In this document: in pieces, positions 36,489 through 47,047 of the stretch
Position numbering within the stretch: position 1 is the stretch's first letter
How the letters are laid out: the number at the start of each line of letters is the position of its first letter
NCBI GenBank assembly: GCA_051530055.1
Contig: CM121341.1
Span: forward strand, 17,298,001-17,362,000
Direction: 5' to 3'
Length of the DNA stretch: 64,000 bases
From: Neoechinorhynchus agilis
Lineage: Eukaryota; Acanthocephala
The notes under the pieces: generated by a model
What the model was told of the DNA's origin: nothing
Databases searched by the model: none
The model's input: the letters and a program-made list of their open reading frames with translations, nothing else
Position numbers and translations under genes: made by a program

Positions 36489-38447
36489 TTGCATTGGTCA
36501 GCAAAATTACGATCATCATTGGGATCACTGATGCTCAATTCCGTAAAGACCAAGAAGGACAAACTCGACCAATTTTACCAAAAACTCGTATGTACGTTCC
36601 CTGAGTTTTCGAAATCGCTGAGTCCGGCGGATTTAAAGCAGTTAAACGTAAGTTTAGTTCTTCAAAATATGTAATTCGTTCGCTTAAACAGCCAAGTGCT
36701 CTTGTGCGAATATATCGGTGTTTTGCAAGAGTAATTTTGAATTTGAATGCGTCCAATAGAGTAAAAGCAAATGCCGGTGATTTAATTGTGGACTTGGACC
36801 ACAAACTCGCTAGATTGGATCGATTTGGAAAGGCATTGACGATGTTCGGCGAGTACGTGATCATGTGAGTTTTTAGTGTGCAGCTTCGAAAATATTCATG
36901 TAATTTCTGAGCAAAAAAGAAAAGAAGCCGTAAAAATCGTTGGCATTGAAGATTTTTCGATTGGTGATATTGAACAACCAGGTAAGCCTACTAGAATTCT
37001 TTGTCTATTTCTTACGGATATTCACGGGTGTTTGAAGATTGAGCTGTTGTTTTCTGCATGAAAAAAGATTAAAATGATTTAAAAATCCGATTGATTTCGG
37101 ATGCACAATCTTGTACGCGTTGTGATCAAGGGGACACGAACTCACATATTTAAAAACCTACAAGCAACCTTGAACAAAACGTGTACTAGATTGCGAAATC
37201 AATCGGATTTTAAAATCATTTTAATTTTTCCGCCAAAAATTCGAATCTGAGGGAAGCTCGTGTTTATTTTCTTTTTATTCATAAGCTCTGATTGTTTGTC
37301 ATTTGGAATAAAAAGAACCCTGCAATATTTCGTTTTCATGGACCGCAAAAGCATTAACCTTTTTTAAAGTTTTTCGAAGAACAACAGATTTGTTTCAAAA
37401 ACTGCTTGCCCTCATCGAAGTAACTGAGGAGATGGAATCTAAATTTGAGCAGCTTGAAAACGATAAGGTTCGCTAATGTACGTAGACCCAATAAAAAAAG
37501 TCGATATGTAAAGGCCGATAAAATATTAGAATGTGAATCCGCGGAGTCACAGCTTCAAGTGATCAATGCACAGATTGCGAAACAAACTCGGTTGGACATG
37601 GAATTGACTTCAACAGTGACAAAAATGCAGTTCGAAAACATCGATCAGTTGAATGAGGAAATTCTGGAACTCGTAAAAACGGCTGAAAAACTCGAAGGCC
37701 ATATTCTTAGTGCTGATAACGAGATTGGCCTTGTTGAGGAAATGTGTGAGAAGAAACGAAGTCAGTGTGAATTATTGATGAAGATCGCCAAATACAATCC
37801 GGATCAGTTAGTGGAAGACGTCAAACGAATTGAGGAACAAAGGATTGATTTGGAAGGCCATGTTAACTCTAAACGGCAATATCTTTGGGGCATGCAAAAC
37901 ACGCGAAAAGAGCGGGAAAAGGTTGCTGAGATTTTAGAAAGTGTGATTGAGCAACTTGCGAGGACAAATTCTGACTTAAAGGTGCGTTCTAGATTACATG
38001 CGAGGAATGTCTCGTTGGAAGAACGAGAACGGATGTTGATTATAAAACTGAATGCTGATCGGGAACGACTGAATGGTCTTAAAGAAACGGCCACGAATTT
38101 GAACAGAAATTTGTATAAGCACGCAAAAACAAAGCAAAAGAGACGAACGGGCGAGGATGCTAAAAAGTAAGTGTCGCGACTTTTTTTTGTATTTATGAAA
38201 AAATGTTTTAAGGACTTTAAATAAGCTAAAAAAGGAACAGTGCTTACAGGATAAGTTTATCGAAGAGTTAAAACAGTCTTTAAGTGAAGTAAATGATGAA
38301 GAAAAACGCATTTGTAAGGAATTGGAAGACCTAGCGAAAAGTCATAATGAAGATGTTGAGCAATTTAATAGCGAGATGAAAGCATGCGATGAAGAGCTTT
38401 GTGGAATACTTGATGAGTTAGGAAAGATCGTTTGCAAATTGACATGA
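36489..38447 (+). CDS. Unrecognised coiled-coil protein
   Basis: Exons read as about 36489-36652, 36697-36866, 36922-36981, an exon ending at 37471, 37518-38168 and 38213-38447. Introns of 44, 55, 46 and 44 nt have GT-AG ends and keep the frame. The N-terminal part (about 130 residues: DQFYQKLVCTFPEFSKSL; LARLDRFGKALTMFGEYVI; KIVGIEDFSIGDIEQP) looks globular and helical. The remaining ~330 residues are almost continuous heptad-rich coiled coil, Glu/Lys/Leu-rich, without Pro. This architecture, small globular head and long coil, resembles kinetochore, augmin or intraflagellar proteins, but I cannot name the family. The start Met is uncertain and the join between IEQP and FQKLLALIEVTEEME is unresolved. 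An inverted-repeat element sits in that intron. Confidence 0.6.
37063..37230. mobile_element. MITE-like inverted-repeat element, ~168 bp
   Basis: Left arm ATTAAAATGATTT(A)AAAATCCGATTGATTT, right arm its complement ending ATTTTAATTTTTC. Arms are about 30-35 bp. It lies in an intron of the coiled-coil gene. The centre is non-coding. Confidence 0.75.
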
Positions 38448-39014
38448 GCGGGAGTATACTGTTGGATTTTATAAAGTTAGAGTTTTTTAAAAGAGGGTTC
38501 TATATAAGATTAGAGTCTGTTCATTTTTAAAGCGAATGTAACTACGTATTGTTGTCTAAAAAATGGATAGGAAAACCATGGATTCGATGTGGACAATTAA
38601 AATAAGTTGATTTTAACAAAAGTAGTATATGAACATACGGAAATGGAAGTTATTCTTTGTTACCAATGATTAAACGATCTTTAAATACTGATTTTACGCA
38701 TTGTTTACAATCTCATTGTCTAGAAAATATACTTTTTATTTAAGACTTCAGTGCCATTTTAATGCAATAAAATTCTGTGTTTAAAATTATTTCAGCAATT
38801 CGATTTTAGATCCAAAAACTATTAATTTAACGCAAAATTTCAGTTCTTTAAAAAATAGAAAAGTATCTGAAAATTTGATTAATGAATCCCGATTTTGAAT
38901 TCTAATCGATCAAAACGTAAGATAATTAAGAATTAAAGATATCAAACTGTGAAAAATTAAGAGAAACGAATCGAAATATTCTGTATGGTCCAAATACAAA
39001 ATGTGTTTCAACAA
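38448..39014. other. Intergenic between convergent genes
   Basis: About 570 bp of AT-rich DNA between the ends of the coiled-coil gene (+) and NOP2 (-). AATAAA is present near 38599 and 38766. No gene seen. Confidence 0.5.
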
Positions 39015-40747
39015 TCAATGTCGTTTCGGTATTTCACCATTGTCCTTCTTTTTCTTCTTACCTCTGGATTTCGAAGCATGGACATTCCGTTCGCTTGACA
39101 AATCTGCTGTTGCTTTATCGACTGGTTCCAATTCTTCGATTGTTTCTCGCTTCTTTCTACGGGTTTTTCCCACTTTACTATCATTAATCACCTCCACGTT
39201 TTTTAAGCTTTTTGTCTTTTTTCCTTCGTCGATTGAATTATCCATATATGTCTGTTGCGATCGTTTTCGTGCCTTCTTTAGACCATCTTTAACATTGACA
39301 ATGTTCTTTTTGTTATTCATAGTATCCTTTCTACTCGATTTCTTTTTAAGCTTCTGATTTCGAGCTTCTCCATTCTTCTTTTTAGACTTGCCCGCATCCA
39401 CTGTATTTGCTTCATTCTTACTAACTTCGTCTATTTTTCTCAATTTCGCAACGAAAAACCCGTCCATATTGTGTTTATGAGGATAGAATCGTCTACATCT
39501 ACTCAAAGATGGATGAAATCTATGTTCTCTGAATTTGGTGAATCCGTTTACGCCAAACAACAGCCCAGTTTCCACGACCTCGACTTTTCGGTTCCTAAGA
39601 GCATAATCAATGACCGCTTCGTTCTCTTCAACGAGTATGGAGCAAGTGGAATACACAACGATCCCTCCAATGGTTGATCGATGATTTACGGCGTCAATTG
39701 CACTTAACAAAAGTTGCCGTTGAATGGTCGAGCAACGTTGGACGTCTAGTTGTGATTTTGAGCATTTTGCGGAAGGATCTCTTGAAAGAACGCCCGTTCC
39801 AGTGCATGGAGCGTCAACTATGACCTTTTTGGTTTAGCAGAGATCATTTAGAATGATAACGCATTGAACGTCTAAACAATTACTCAAAACTCCATTGACA
39901 GTCTATTCTGCGATTAGGTGAAAGTTAAACCCTAGTAATCTACTAACCAAAAGTGGCCATTTCATAAACACTTGTCGAAGTTCTTCATATGAGTACAGAT
40001 CTTCCTTCCGTCAACATTTGTTATGATCGTATTTACAATCCCCATTCGATGAACGTTTGAGAATACAGCCTTAAGACGATCGACATTGCGGTCATTGGCA
40101 ACCAGAATCCCCGCGTTCTTCATTAGAGCCGCGATGTGTGTGGTTTTGCCTCCAGGAGCCGCACAAAGATCAAGAATAAAATCGTTAGGTTGTGGAGACA
40201 GACTCAGAACTGGAAGGAGGCTTGAAGCCCCCTGAATGATGTAGTGTCCAGCCAAATACTCTGGAGTAGCTCCGATAGGAACTTGGGAATCAAACACAAC
40301 AAGACCTTCGTTTGACCATCTTCCTACGGGATCAACATTTGCACCACGGCCAATGAGAGCCTGTGCGAGGTTTCGACGGTGAGTCTTAAGAGTATTCGTC
40401 CGGATCGTCATTGGCCGTTCGGATTCGCAGGCCTCCAGAAACTCTGCTGCTTCTGGCTTAGAGAAAAGCTCAAGGATTTTAGTCATGAGGAACTCATTGT
40501 ATCCATAATGAGTCGCCGGATCAACTGGAAGAAGGTCATTTTGCTCATCGATCACATCGTCGGCGATGTCTTCGTCAATCTTCACCATCTGAGGAGGCGA
40601 CTGCGGCGGCGGCATATCCTCCGGCGGATCAACATGTTTTAACTTCTTTTTTAGTTTTATAGACTTCTTTGTCGATGATTTTACTAGAGAAACATCTCCT
40701 TGGTGCCGTCTTTTGCGCGGAACCTTAGATCGCTTTGAAATCGACAT
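39015..40747 (-). CDS. NOP2: NOP2/NSUN1, 25S/28S rRNA cytosine-5 methyltransferase
   Basis: A nucleolar RsmB/NSUN-type enzyme that methylates large-subunit rRNA and is needed for 60S assembly. Exon 1 is 40747-39971 and exon 2 is 39824-39015. Order: Lys/Arg-rich N-terminus with PPPQSPPQM; the NOP2 region FLEACESERPMTIRTNTLK; GASSLLPVLSLSPQP; SAM-binding LDLCAAPGGKTTHIAALM; DAPCTGTGVLSRDP with one conserved Cys; VVYSTCSILVEENE with the catalytic Cys; HPSLSRCRRFYPHKHNMDGF; and a long Lys-rich tail. Homology demands NFDK joined to VIVDAPC across the 146-nt intron 39825-39970, but no single GT-AG pair keeps the frame there. About 528 residues; human is longer in the tails. Confidence 0.92.
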
Positions 40748-41040
40748 TTGCGAGCTTCGAAATGCGATTTTGGTCTTCTTAGGATATTTGAAGAAACTTT
40801 GCCCTCATTCTTTCGTATCAAGAGGATCTTAGGACGCGAAATGGACCTGAGGCCCAACGCAAGCATTCCTTCCCTCTTCGAGGCGGTTGAGTTAAGCAGA
40901 GACAACGGAGGCCGTCTACTAGTATGAAACTTTAACCTCCCGAATACGTTTGCTGAGAGCACCTTGTCTCTGGCAGTTTCAGGAACCCATGAAATTGTCA
41001 AAAGGGCGGCGATTCGTCGCTCCACATTTTCCAACCTCAC
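40684..41040 (-). CDS. Open frame overlapping the NOP2 start, 118 residues
   Basis: Begins MRLENVERRIAALLTISWVP and ends out of frame 64 nt inside NOP2. It is basic and Arg/Ser/Leu-rich, like a mitochondrial presequence protein, and has no stop over its GC-richer span. It might be a separate short gene, an upstream ORF on the NOP2 mRNA, or chance. No family recognised. Confidence 0.3.
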   Translation of the reverse strand: MRLENVERRIAALLTISWVPETARDKVLSANVFGRLKFHTSRRPPLSLLNSTASKREGMLALGLRSISRPKILLIRKNEGKVSSNILRRPKSHFEARKCRFQSDLRFRAKDGTKEMFL

Positions 41041-41544
41041 GCGACTAAGATAATTGGTGCAGTCAGACTAATCACAGCGTTGACAAAGAATCAGCTGTGC
41101 GATTCCAAAATGATGCAATGGCGAATAAAAATATACGTTAGGGGAGTATTTGTTACAAAACAAATGTCGAACATAAAATTGGACGCGCAATATCCAATCA
41201 ATAATAGGCATTTAGAATTTGCAAGTTCAATATGTAAGATTTTCGCAGAAACATACATTGGAATCGGACTTTCGACGATTTGCAGTAAAATATGGTTTTT
41301 ATACCTTTAAATAGTTCAATGCCTCGTTTATTTCGCACTTTTAGGATTCCTCCATTTGTAATCTGATATTTTCCAGCAATACTCACAGACTTAAACATTG
41401 GAAACCCCTCATTTAATGAAGACATTCAAATACAATAAAAAAATTAAGGTCAATTCTTAACTTCAATCCTCGCCGCCAGAATGTACAATCTCAGGCATTT
41501 AAACTCCCAAATATACATACACTTTTTCTTATTGAACTCGGTAC

Positions 41545-42100
41545 TCATGTAAATCTGGGCGCCTTCATTTCTAAAGCATGATTTTTAAATGTCAGTAGCC
41601 TGTACGGTTCTCCATTATTCTCAAAATACATTTCCTTTATTTTCTCGAATCCGGCGGTATCTTGTACCGTGGCGTGCAAGTAATAAACTCCTTTCACGCC
41701 ACAAACAAGACGCTCTATACTGGTAAGAAATTCTTCATGGATCTTATTTTGACTATTCAATACAAGAACACAAATAATATCGTCTTTGCTTATTCTTCTC
41801 ATCAATCGAAACAAACTCGCTGCGCATTTTAGTGGAAGACTGCAATCTGAATGGATGAGTCGAAGTCACGAAAACGTCTAGATTTTTCTTACCTTTTATT
41901 GCACTTGCGCCGTCTTCTAAGTATGGGAAAGCGAGGTTTTTGTAGTTTAAAAATGAAGCGAGTGGCGAGCTGCCATTCATTTCCTTCACAACTCCACCAT
42001 TCTCATAGTGTGAATCTTCATTATCATTTCCATTTTGAGGAGAGACTGAATCGATGACCTCTGCTGACAAATCCAAAAGGTCGCTGATTAAAATACTGAC
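41545..42100 (-). CDS. Unknown protein, at least two exons
   Basis: Exon A runs from an acceptor TTTCAG near 42103 through LLDLSAEVIDSVSP and NYKNLAFPYLEDGASAIK. Exon B starts at about 41819 after ATGCGCAG and reads ASLFRLMRRISKDDIICVLV to KNHALEMKAPRFT and the stop. The join AAAAG|GTAAG to CGCAG|CGAG keeps phase 1. An earlier exon with MSRSPN near 42300 (donor GTAAGT) may supply the start. The C-terminal part (about 90 residues, alternating beta/alpha pattern, VYYLHATVQDTAGFEKIKEM) looks like a compact domain. I do not recognise the family. Confidence 0.5.
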
Positions 42101-43177
42101 TGAAACAAAGATATTTTTTAAATGTTATAGTGAAATGAAGGACGCGATATTGTAACGTGTTAGCTTTTAAACTTTGAAACAAAATTAGAAAAATACTAAT
42201 AATGACGTCCTAGTTCTGCCCATAGAGATCCTGCAAATTAATATTCGATTCAAGGATGAAAATGTTATTAACAACATAATAATTAAATTTACTTACATTG
42301 GGTGACCGACTCATGTTCTGATGAAGAGATACAAATCTAAACCTTATTAGTATATCGTCCAGTTAAATAACAACAAACTAACCAATTTCTCTGAGAAGAA
42401 TGATATTATAAGAATAAAATAAGGACAACGAAATGGTACCATTGAACTCTATTGCAAATTTTAAAACATAAATGTGACCAAATATCGTCGTTGCAATAGA
42501 TGACGACAGCGAATTAAGGTTGTGGATTTCGATTTGATCATAGTTCATTTTTCATTCAGCGCGCATACAAGACCATCGTTCTTATTTGCAAATGCAGATT
42601 TCAAACGTTACTAATTTGGTTGTTTAAAGTTAGTGAACCAGGGATAACAAAACAAATAAATGATTCTTTAATTCGTTAACAAGTGCATTTTTTCAATGAA
42701 TTTTTTTTATTCTCTATGAAACGTTTCAACAATCACCACCGTCCGCGAAGAGACACCGCTCTCCCCTCGGTGGTCGCGACCTTACTCTCTGCGTTTCCTC
42801 TTTGGATCGCGAGACCAATGTTTTGGCGCAGCAAGGCACCAGCTCTTGTATTCGCATACTATTTAAATTTTTGCTCACCAATTGACTCCAATCGTTTCTC
42901 TTCTGTGAAACGAATATATTTCTGGTGACCGAGATTCAAAAGCTTCGAATTAAATAATTTCTGCCTACACTAATGAGCCGAATTTTCAATACTGATGGCC
43001 GGCGCTAAATATTACATTGTTGGAAAAATTCGTTGAATTCATTATCTTACTAAAATAGTGTTTTTCGCTTATAGAAAAATGATGCTATGATTTAATAGGC
43101 TCTATATTTTCACCTAAAGATTAGCAAATCGACAACTGTATTATCGATCACATTTAAGTTCAAAACAACATTTTTAT

Positions 43178-43331
43178 TAAGTTTTAAAGCGACCATCATT
43201 ACACGACTGATTATTTTCCCATGGACACACAGACCACAGATCTGGTTCAGGGAAGCCACCATATCGGTGGGTTGTGTGCCCGAAGGAAAATAATCAGCCG
43301 TTTAACGATGGTCACTTTAAGACTTAGTTAT
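43178..43331. mobile_element. MITE-like element, ~154 bp, ~35-bp inverted arms
   Basis: Left arm AAGTTTTAAAGCGACCATCA...GACTGATTATTTTCC, right arm GGAAAATAATCAGCCGTTTA...GGTCACTTTAAGACTT. The centre has a second small inverted match (CACACAG...GTTGTGTG). Non-coding. Confidence 0.7.
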
Positions 43332-43392
43332 AAAAACGTAACCGGCAAGCCAGGCATAAGGTAAAATAACATTTTTATGTATGGTATAATTT

Positions 43393-43617
43393 TTTAGTGG
43401 TAGTTTTGCAACCCCGCATTTAAGTTTAATTTATTTCCGATATTTCGCCGGATAATTCCGACATTTCCTTAAGATTTGTCGTTGTTTGCCAAGGAAAATG
43501 CAAGAAAGCCTTCTTCCTCAGCAAACAATGGCGAACCTCGATAATGTCGGAATTATCCGACGAAATATCGGAAATAAATTAGTAAACTTAAATCCGGGGT
43601 GGTGAAACTACCAAAAG
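43393..43617. mobile_element. Inverted-repeat element, ~225 bp, ~75-bp arms
   Basis: The left arm TTTAGTGGTAGTTTTGCAAC through TTATTTCCGATATTTCGCCG and ATAATTCCGACATT is matched in reverse complement at the right (AATGTCGGAATTATCCGACG onward to GGTGAAACTACCAAAAG). Arms differ at only a few positions. The outer end with the following CCCCGAAGACAATAA also occurs at 13.93 kb, so the family is dispersed. Confidence 0.8.
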
Positions 43618-43949
43618 AAAATATATTTCCCCCGAAGACAATAACCCAAGACATAATTTTTTATGTTGTATTCTCACCACGCATTTTTGATCGCCTGAGT
43701 GATATTTCACAGGGGATATATTGAGCTTTTGTTTATGGGGATTTAAAAATGAATTATTACCCAATTTAATATTCAAAAGTTTTAATGGACATTAAGAGTG
43801 GAACCACTTGTGATTTTTTATCCAAGGAAAAAACATTTTGTGTAATTGTAAACTTCAATTAATTTTTTTAGCTAAAGATTTTCTTTTTATTCCTTTTTTG
43901 AAATCTCTGAGCAGAAATCATTCACACCACCGCTCTGGATCACTCAGCT

Positions 43950-44055
43950 GCCGCATCGCGAAATATTTCCAATAAATCAAATATGTTATGACCGGGATTA
44001 CTTTCACCAAAAGTATACTTTGATTAACCCGAAGGATTTTCTGTCGATGATTCTG
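43950..44055. repeat. Dispersed repeat module, copy 3
   Basis: CGCGAAATATTTCC...AAATCAAATATGTTATGAC followed about 40 bp later by GATTAACCCGAAGGATTTTC. Same two blocks as at 15.0 kb (where the first is inverted) and 31.5 kb. Confidence 0.6.
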
Positions 44056-45173
44056 CCCCGACACATCGATTGAATAATTTTTAAACTGCACAAAGAAGAG
44101 GATCCATGTAGAATTTGCGTAAGTGATTCTTGATAATAAAATTCATTTGATCGATATGAGCACCAAAATGTCTACAACCGTATACTTTGACGCCTTTTTC
44201 CTCAATGCAATAAAATCGTGACTACTTAAAACATTTAGCGCTACTCTTTGCTGAAAGCATCGAATATAATCACATCATTTCTGGAGAAATTGTCACATTA
44301 GCACTTGACGTTTTTCTACGAGGCTACATACTGTTCTTTTAATGGATCGATTGAGTATCTCGAGTCACCACATTTATGTATATTTTGATTCTATAGCATA
44401 CATTCGCAGATATCTAAATTCATTTGACCGATATATTAAACGAATTTTGATTTGAAACTCACACCATCGCGATTATTATGACTGGTCGCACTTAAAAATA
44501 TGTAAAAGAGCTTGTGCGATTTGCATATGCGATCCTTGCTAGGGTACTAGCTAAGTTTCACGGTTTAAGAATCTTTCCTGTTCATAAATTATTCATGTGA
44601 GTTTTCGTTTCCGGTAACCCAAGTCTGAACGTACCGCATAGGATCAGTTATGCCCGACCGAAACAAAGCATTCTCAGTTTTATGCAAGAAGCTGCTTTTC
44701 GTCGCAAACGTGAAATTTAAGCGTTTCTTTTGCAAAATAAGTTTAAATCCATCTTACGATGTTGAATAGGTTTGACAGGTTTCATTGTCGTCTGCTCAAG
44801 CATAAGTGCTACTGCGCTATCGACAAAATTTAATGCTAGATTACAACCTTTTCGCAAACCATAGAATAATACTCTCAGGTCTCATTGTGCGCTTATTGTA
44901 AGATAATTTTACGTATTACAAGGCATTCCGGACGTGCAAAGAAATTGATTTGTTAATAACACAACTAAAGTCCTTTAGTCTTTACAGAATTGCCATCAAA
45001 ATATTATGCTGAGCGTGATATGTTCTAACGACCTCATTACAATCAGTAAGTATATATCTGATCGGCCGGCTTCATTTTCCTCAAGTCTGAATCTGTCTCT
45101 GATTATCTACCTAATCAGTGCAAAGAATATTTTCGCCTGCATTCGATACTTTGCTGATTCGATTAATTCTTAA

Positions 45174-46226
45174 ATGGAACAAGCAAGTTCGCAAACTGCG
45201 TTCGCAAATCCGCCCATTCGAATAGGCGAGATTTTTAAGTGCAACAGTGGAGCCGCCGGAACATTGGTATTAATCGCGAACTGGTCTCGAACAATTCTAT
45301 TTCCAGTTTGGGTCACAATCGGACTAATAGGAAATTTCTTGTTGTTCCAGACAATGCGCTCATCTCTTTACCACGACCTTTCGTTTTCCATTTACTTAAA
45401 AGCAATAGCTCTTTTGGACAGTCTTTTTTTGATCATTCTCATCCACAGATGGTTACACTATACGAAGATTTTAAATGCTGGTATCAAGGACACTTGCCGA
45501 TACATTGTTATATCCCTGATTGGCACCATGATCGTCTCAAACTACCTACTTTTGGCTGCAAATGTCGATCGACTCGTCGGCGTCACGGGAAACGGACAAA
45601 ATCGATGGCTGTTGAAAAAGCGTAGTGCCTGGATAGTCTGTTCAGTAATTCTATTGCTCGTCGTTTCTATTATTCCGTTCGGTCGTCTCTTCGTGCCGTA
45701 CCAACCTGGGCAATATAGATTGGGTGCTACGCCATGTGCTCTACCCAAGGACACCATTGCCTGGTTCAGATTCGCATTTCCTATTTTCTATTACGGATTT
45801 TGTACCATTGTCCCGATGGCCGGAGTGACTATTTGTTCGATATCCCTTTATCGGAAAATTAAATCTAGCGGAAATTTATCGAGAAGCAACCATCAAGTCA
45901 AAGCCAGGCGATCAATCAGAAATCTGTTTCTGATTTCTTTGTACCATCTCGTCTCAACAACACCTTTCGCCGTATTGCAAATCATTACGCCAATGGTCAA
46001 CGAGCACGAAACTTCGTGTTTTCAGGGAGCGTTCGGTCTGTTTATTAACAGCGTATTGAGCCATTTTCTCGTGTCAAATCACTGTATCAAATTTTATTTA
46101 ATGTTCCTACAATCAAAAAGGATTCGATCCAGAATCAAGAATGCACTTTCGTCGCGCGGAGTAATGTCTGAGCAAATGAGATATGTTAGTCAAACGAAAA
46201 CCGAGACACGAGAAACGAATATGTGA
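45174..46226 (+). CDS. Rhodopsin-type (class A) GPCR, intronless
   Basis: A 350-residue single-exon receptor. Helix 1 VTIGLIGNFLLFQTM has the conserved GN. Helix 3 ends LLAANVDRLVGVTGN, with DRL in place of DRY. A Cys at the start of helix 3 (KDTCRYIVI) and one in loop 2 (GATPCALPKD) can form the usual disulfide. Helix 6 reads FLISLYHLVSTTPFAVLQI with Pro. Helix 7 (FLVSNHCIKFYLMFL) has a degenerate NPxxY, and helix 8 is Arg/Lys-rich. It is not closely similar to the GPCR at 1.6 kb. The ligand is unknown; it resembles invertebrate peptide-receptor-like orphans. The N-terminal Met begins the open frame after an AT-rich leader. Confidence 0.85.
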   Translation: MEQASSQTAFANPPIRIGEIFKCNSGAAGTLVLIANWSRTILFPVWVTIGLIGNFLLFQTMRSSLYHDLSFSIYLKAIALLDSLFLIILIHRWLHYTKILNAGIKDTCRYIVISLIGTMIVSNYLLLAANVDRLVGVTGNGQNRWLLKKRSAWIVCSVILLLVVSIIPFGRLFVPYQPGQYRLGATPCALPKDTIAWFRFAFPIFYYGFCTIVPMAGVTICSISLYRKIKSSGNLSRSNHQVKARRSIRNLFLISLYHLVSTTPFAVLQIITPMVNEHETSCFQGAFGLFINSVLSHFLVSNHCIKFYLMFLQSKRIRSRIKNALSSRGVMSEQMRYVSQTKTETRETNM

Positions 46227-46636
46227 GTCTATTTAAAAGAACTCATTGCTGAGGATCTTGAAGAGTCTTAAAGGAGCATACTTATGGTTAGCAGCTAGAT
46301 GTATTTAAACCTTGAATTCGGCGGCAAAAAATCATTGTTACAAAAACTTCCATAAACCATTTTTTTGCTTATACAGTCAATTGTGAGGCCAAGGTTCGCC
46401 AAAAGAAATATAACACTCATTTGTGGATATACTTATCGCGTGGAACTTGCTTGTATTAAGTGGTTCTACACTATCGACATTCGTCGTATTTATTCATTTG
46501 AGTAGGTGTTTATTATCCTATGTCTGCTGATTTCTAATAAACAACCCACTACTGTTAAAAAGTATTTTTTGCCTAATTTTTAGATGGATAAAAAAGCATT
46601 AAATTTTATTTCGAGATCTTCGCATGGCTCAATTCG

Positions 46637-47047
46637 ATGATTAGCACTCTCCACTCGGACAACATAAATGACCCTTCCTTGGCCATGTCCTCCCAAACTT
46701 CAGTCAGAAAATATTCATTAACTTCGACAATACCCAAGAAATTCATACGAATATCCAACCGTGACCCACCTGGGATAACTTCTATTCTGGAACTCCTTCA
46801 AAATCAAACATCTAAGGCCAATCGCAATAAATCTTCAGACTTTCCCCATTTACAAAAAGGATTATGTCACAAAATACTTGTTGCCTGCAAAAAATTTCCT
46901 TTAATCCAAAATTCGTTCAGCTGGCAATTCAACATGGTGTGCCCCACCTCAGACTCCGCACAAGAAATTATCTTCGCTGCATCACGCGTCATAGACTTTC
47001 TCAACCTCATTATAAAGCTTCGTGCTAAAAATGTCACAAAACATTAA
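46637..47047 (+). CDS. Hypothetical 136-residue open frame
   Basis: ATG to TAA with no recognised domain. It is Ser/Asn/Lys-rich in the first half, and the second half (KGLCHKILVACKKFPLIQNS; EIIFAASRVIDFLNLIIKLR) could form helices. It begins about 410 nt after the GPCR stop on the same strand. Chance cannot be excluded in AT-rich DNA. Confidence 0.25.
   Translation: MISTLHSDNINDPSLAMSSQTSVRKYSLTSTIPKKFIRISNRDPPGITSILELLQNQTSKANRNKSSDFPHLQKGLCHKILVACKKFPLIQNSFSWQFNMVCPTSDSAQEIIFAASRVIDFLNLIIKLRAKNVTKH

Larger units (their letters stand above)
42330..45173. other. Gene-free stretch with repeat elements
   Basis: No gene recognised. It contains the two inverted-repeat elements at 43178-43331 and 43393-43617 and the dispersed module at 43950-44055. 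A GC-richer patch at 42735-42860 has an open frame (MKRFNNHHRPRRDTALPSVV) without recognised similarity. Confidence 0.45.

Noticed and set aside
36489-38447. Assignment of the coiled-coil protein to NUF2 or IFT81
   Set aside because: The globular N-terminal part does not match the calponin-homology sequences of those families as I know them.
39001-39357. Phe/Leu-rich plus-strand frame that looks like a membrane protein
   Set aside because: It is the antisense of the Lys-rich NOP2 tail, which always produces Phe/Leu-rich mirror frames.
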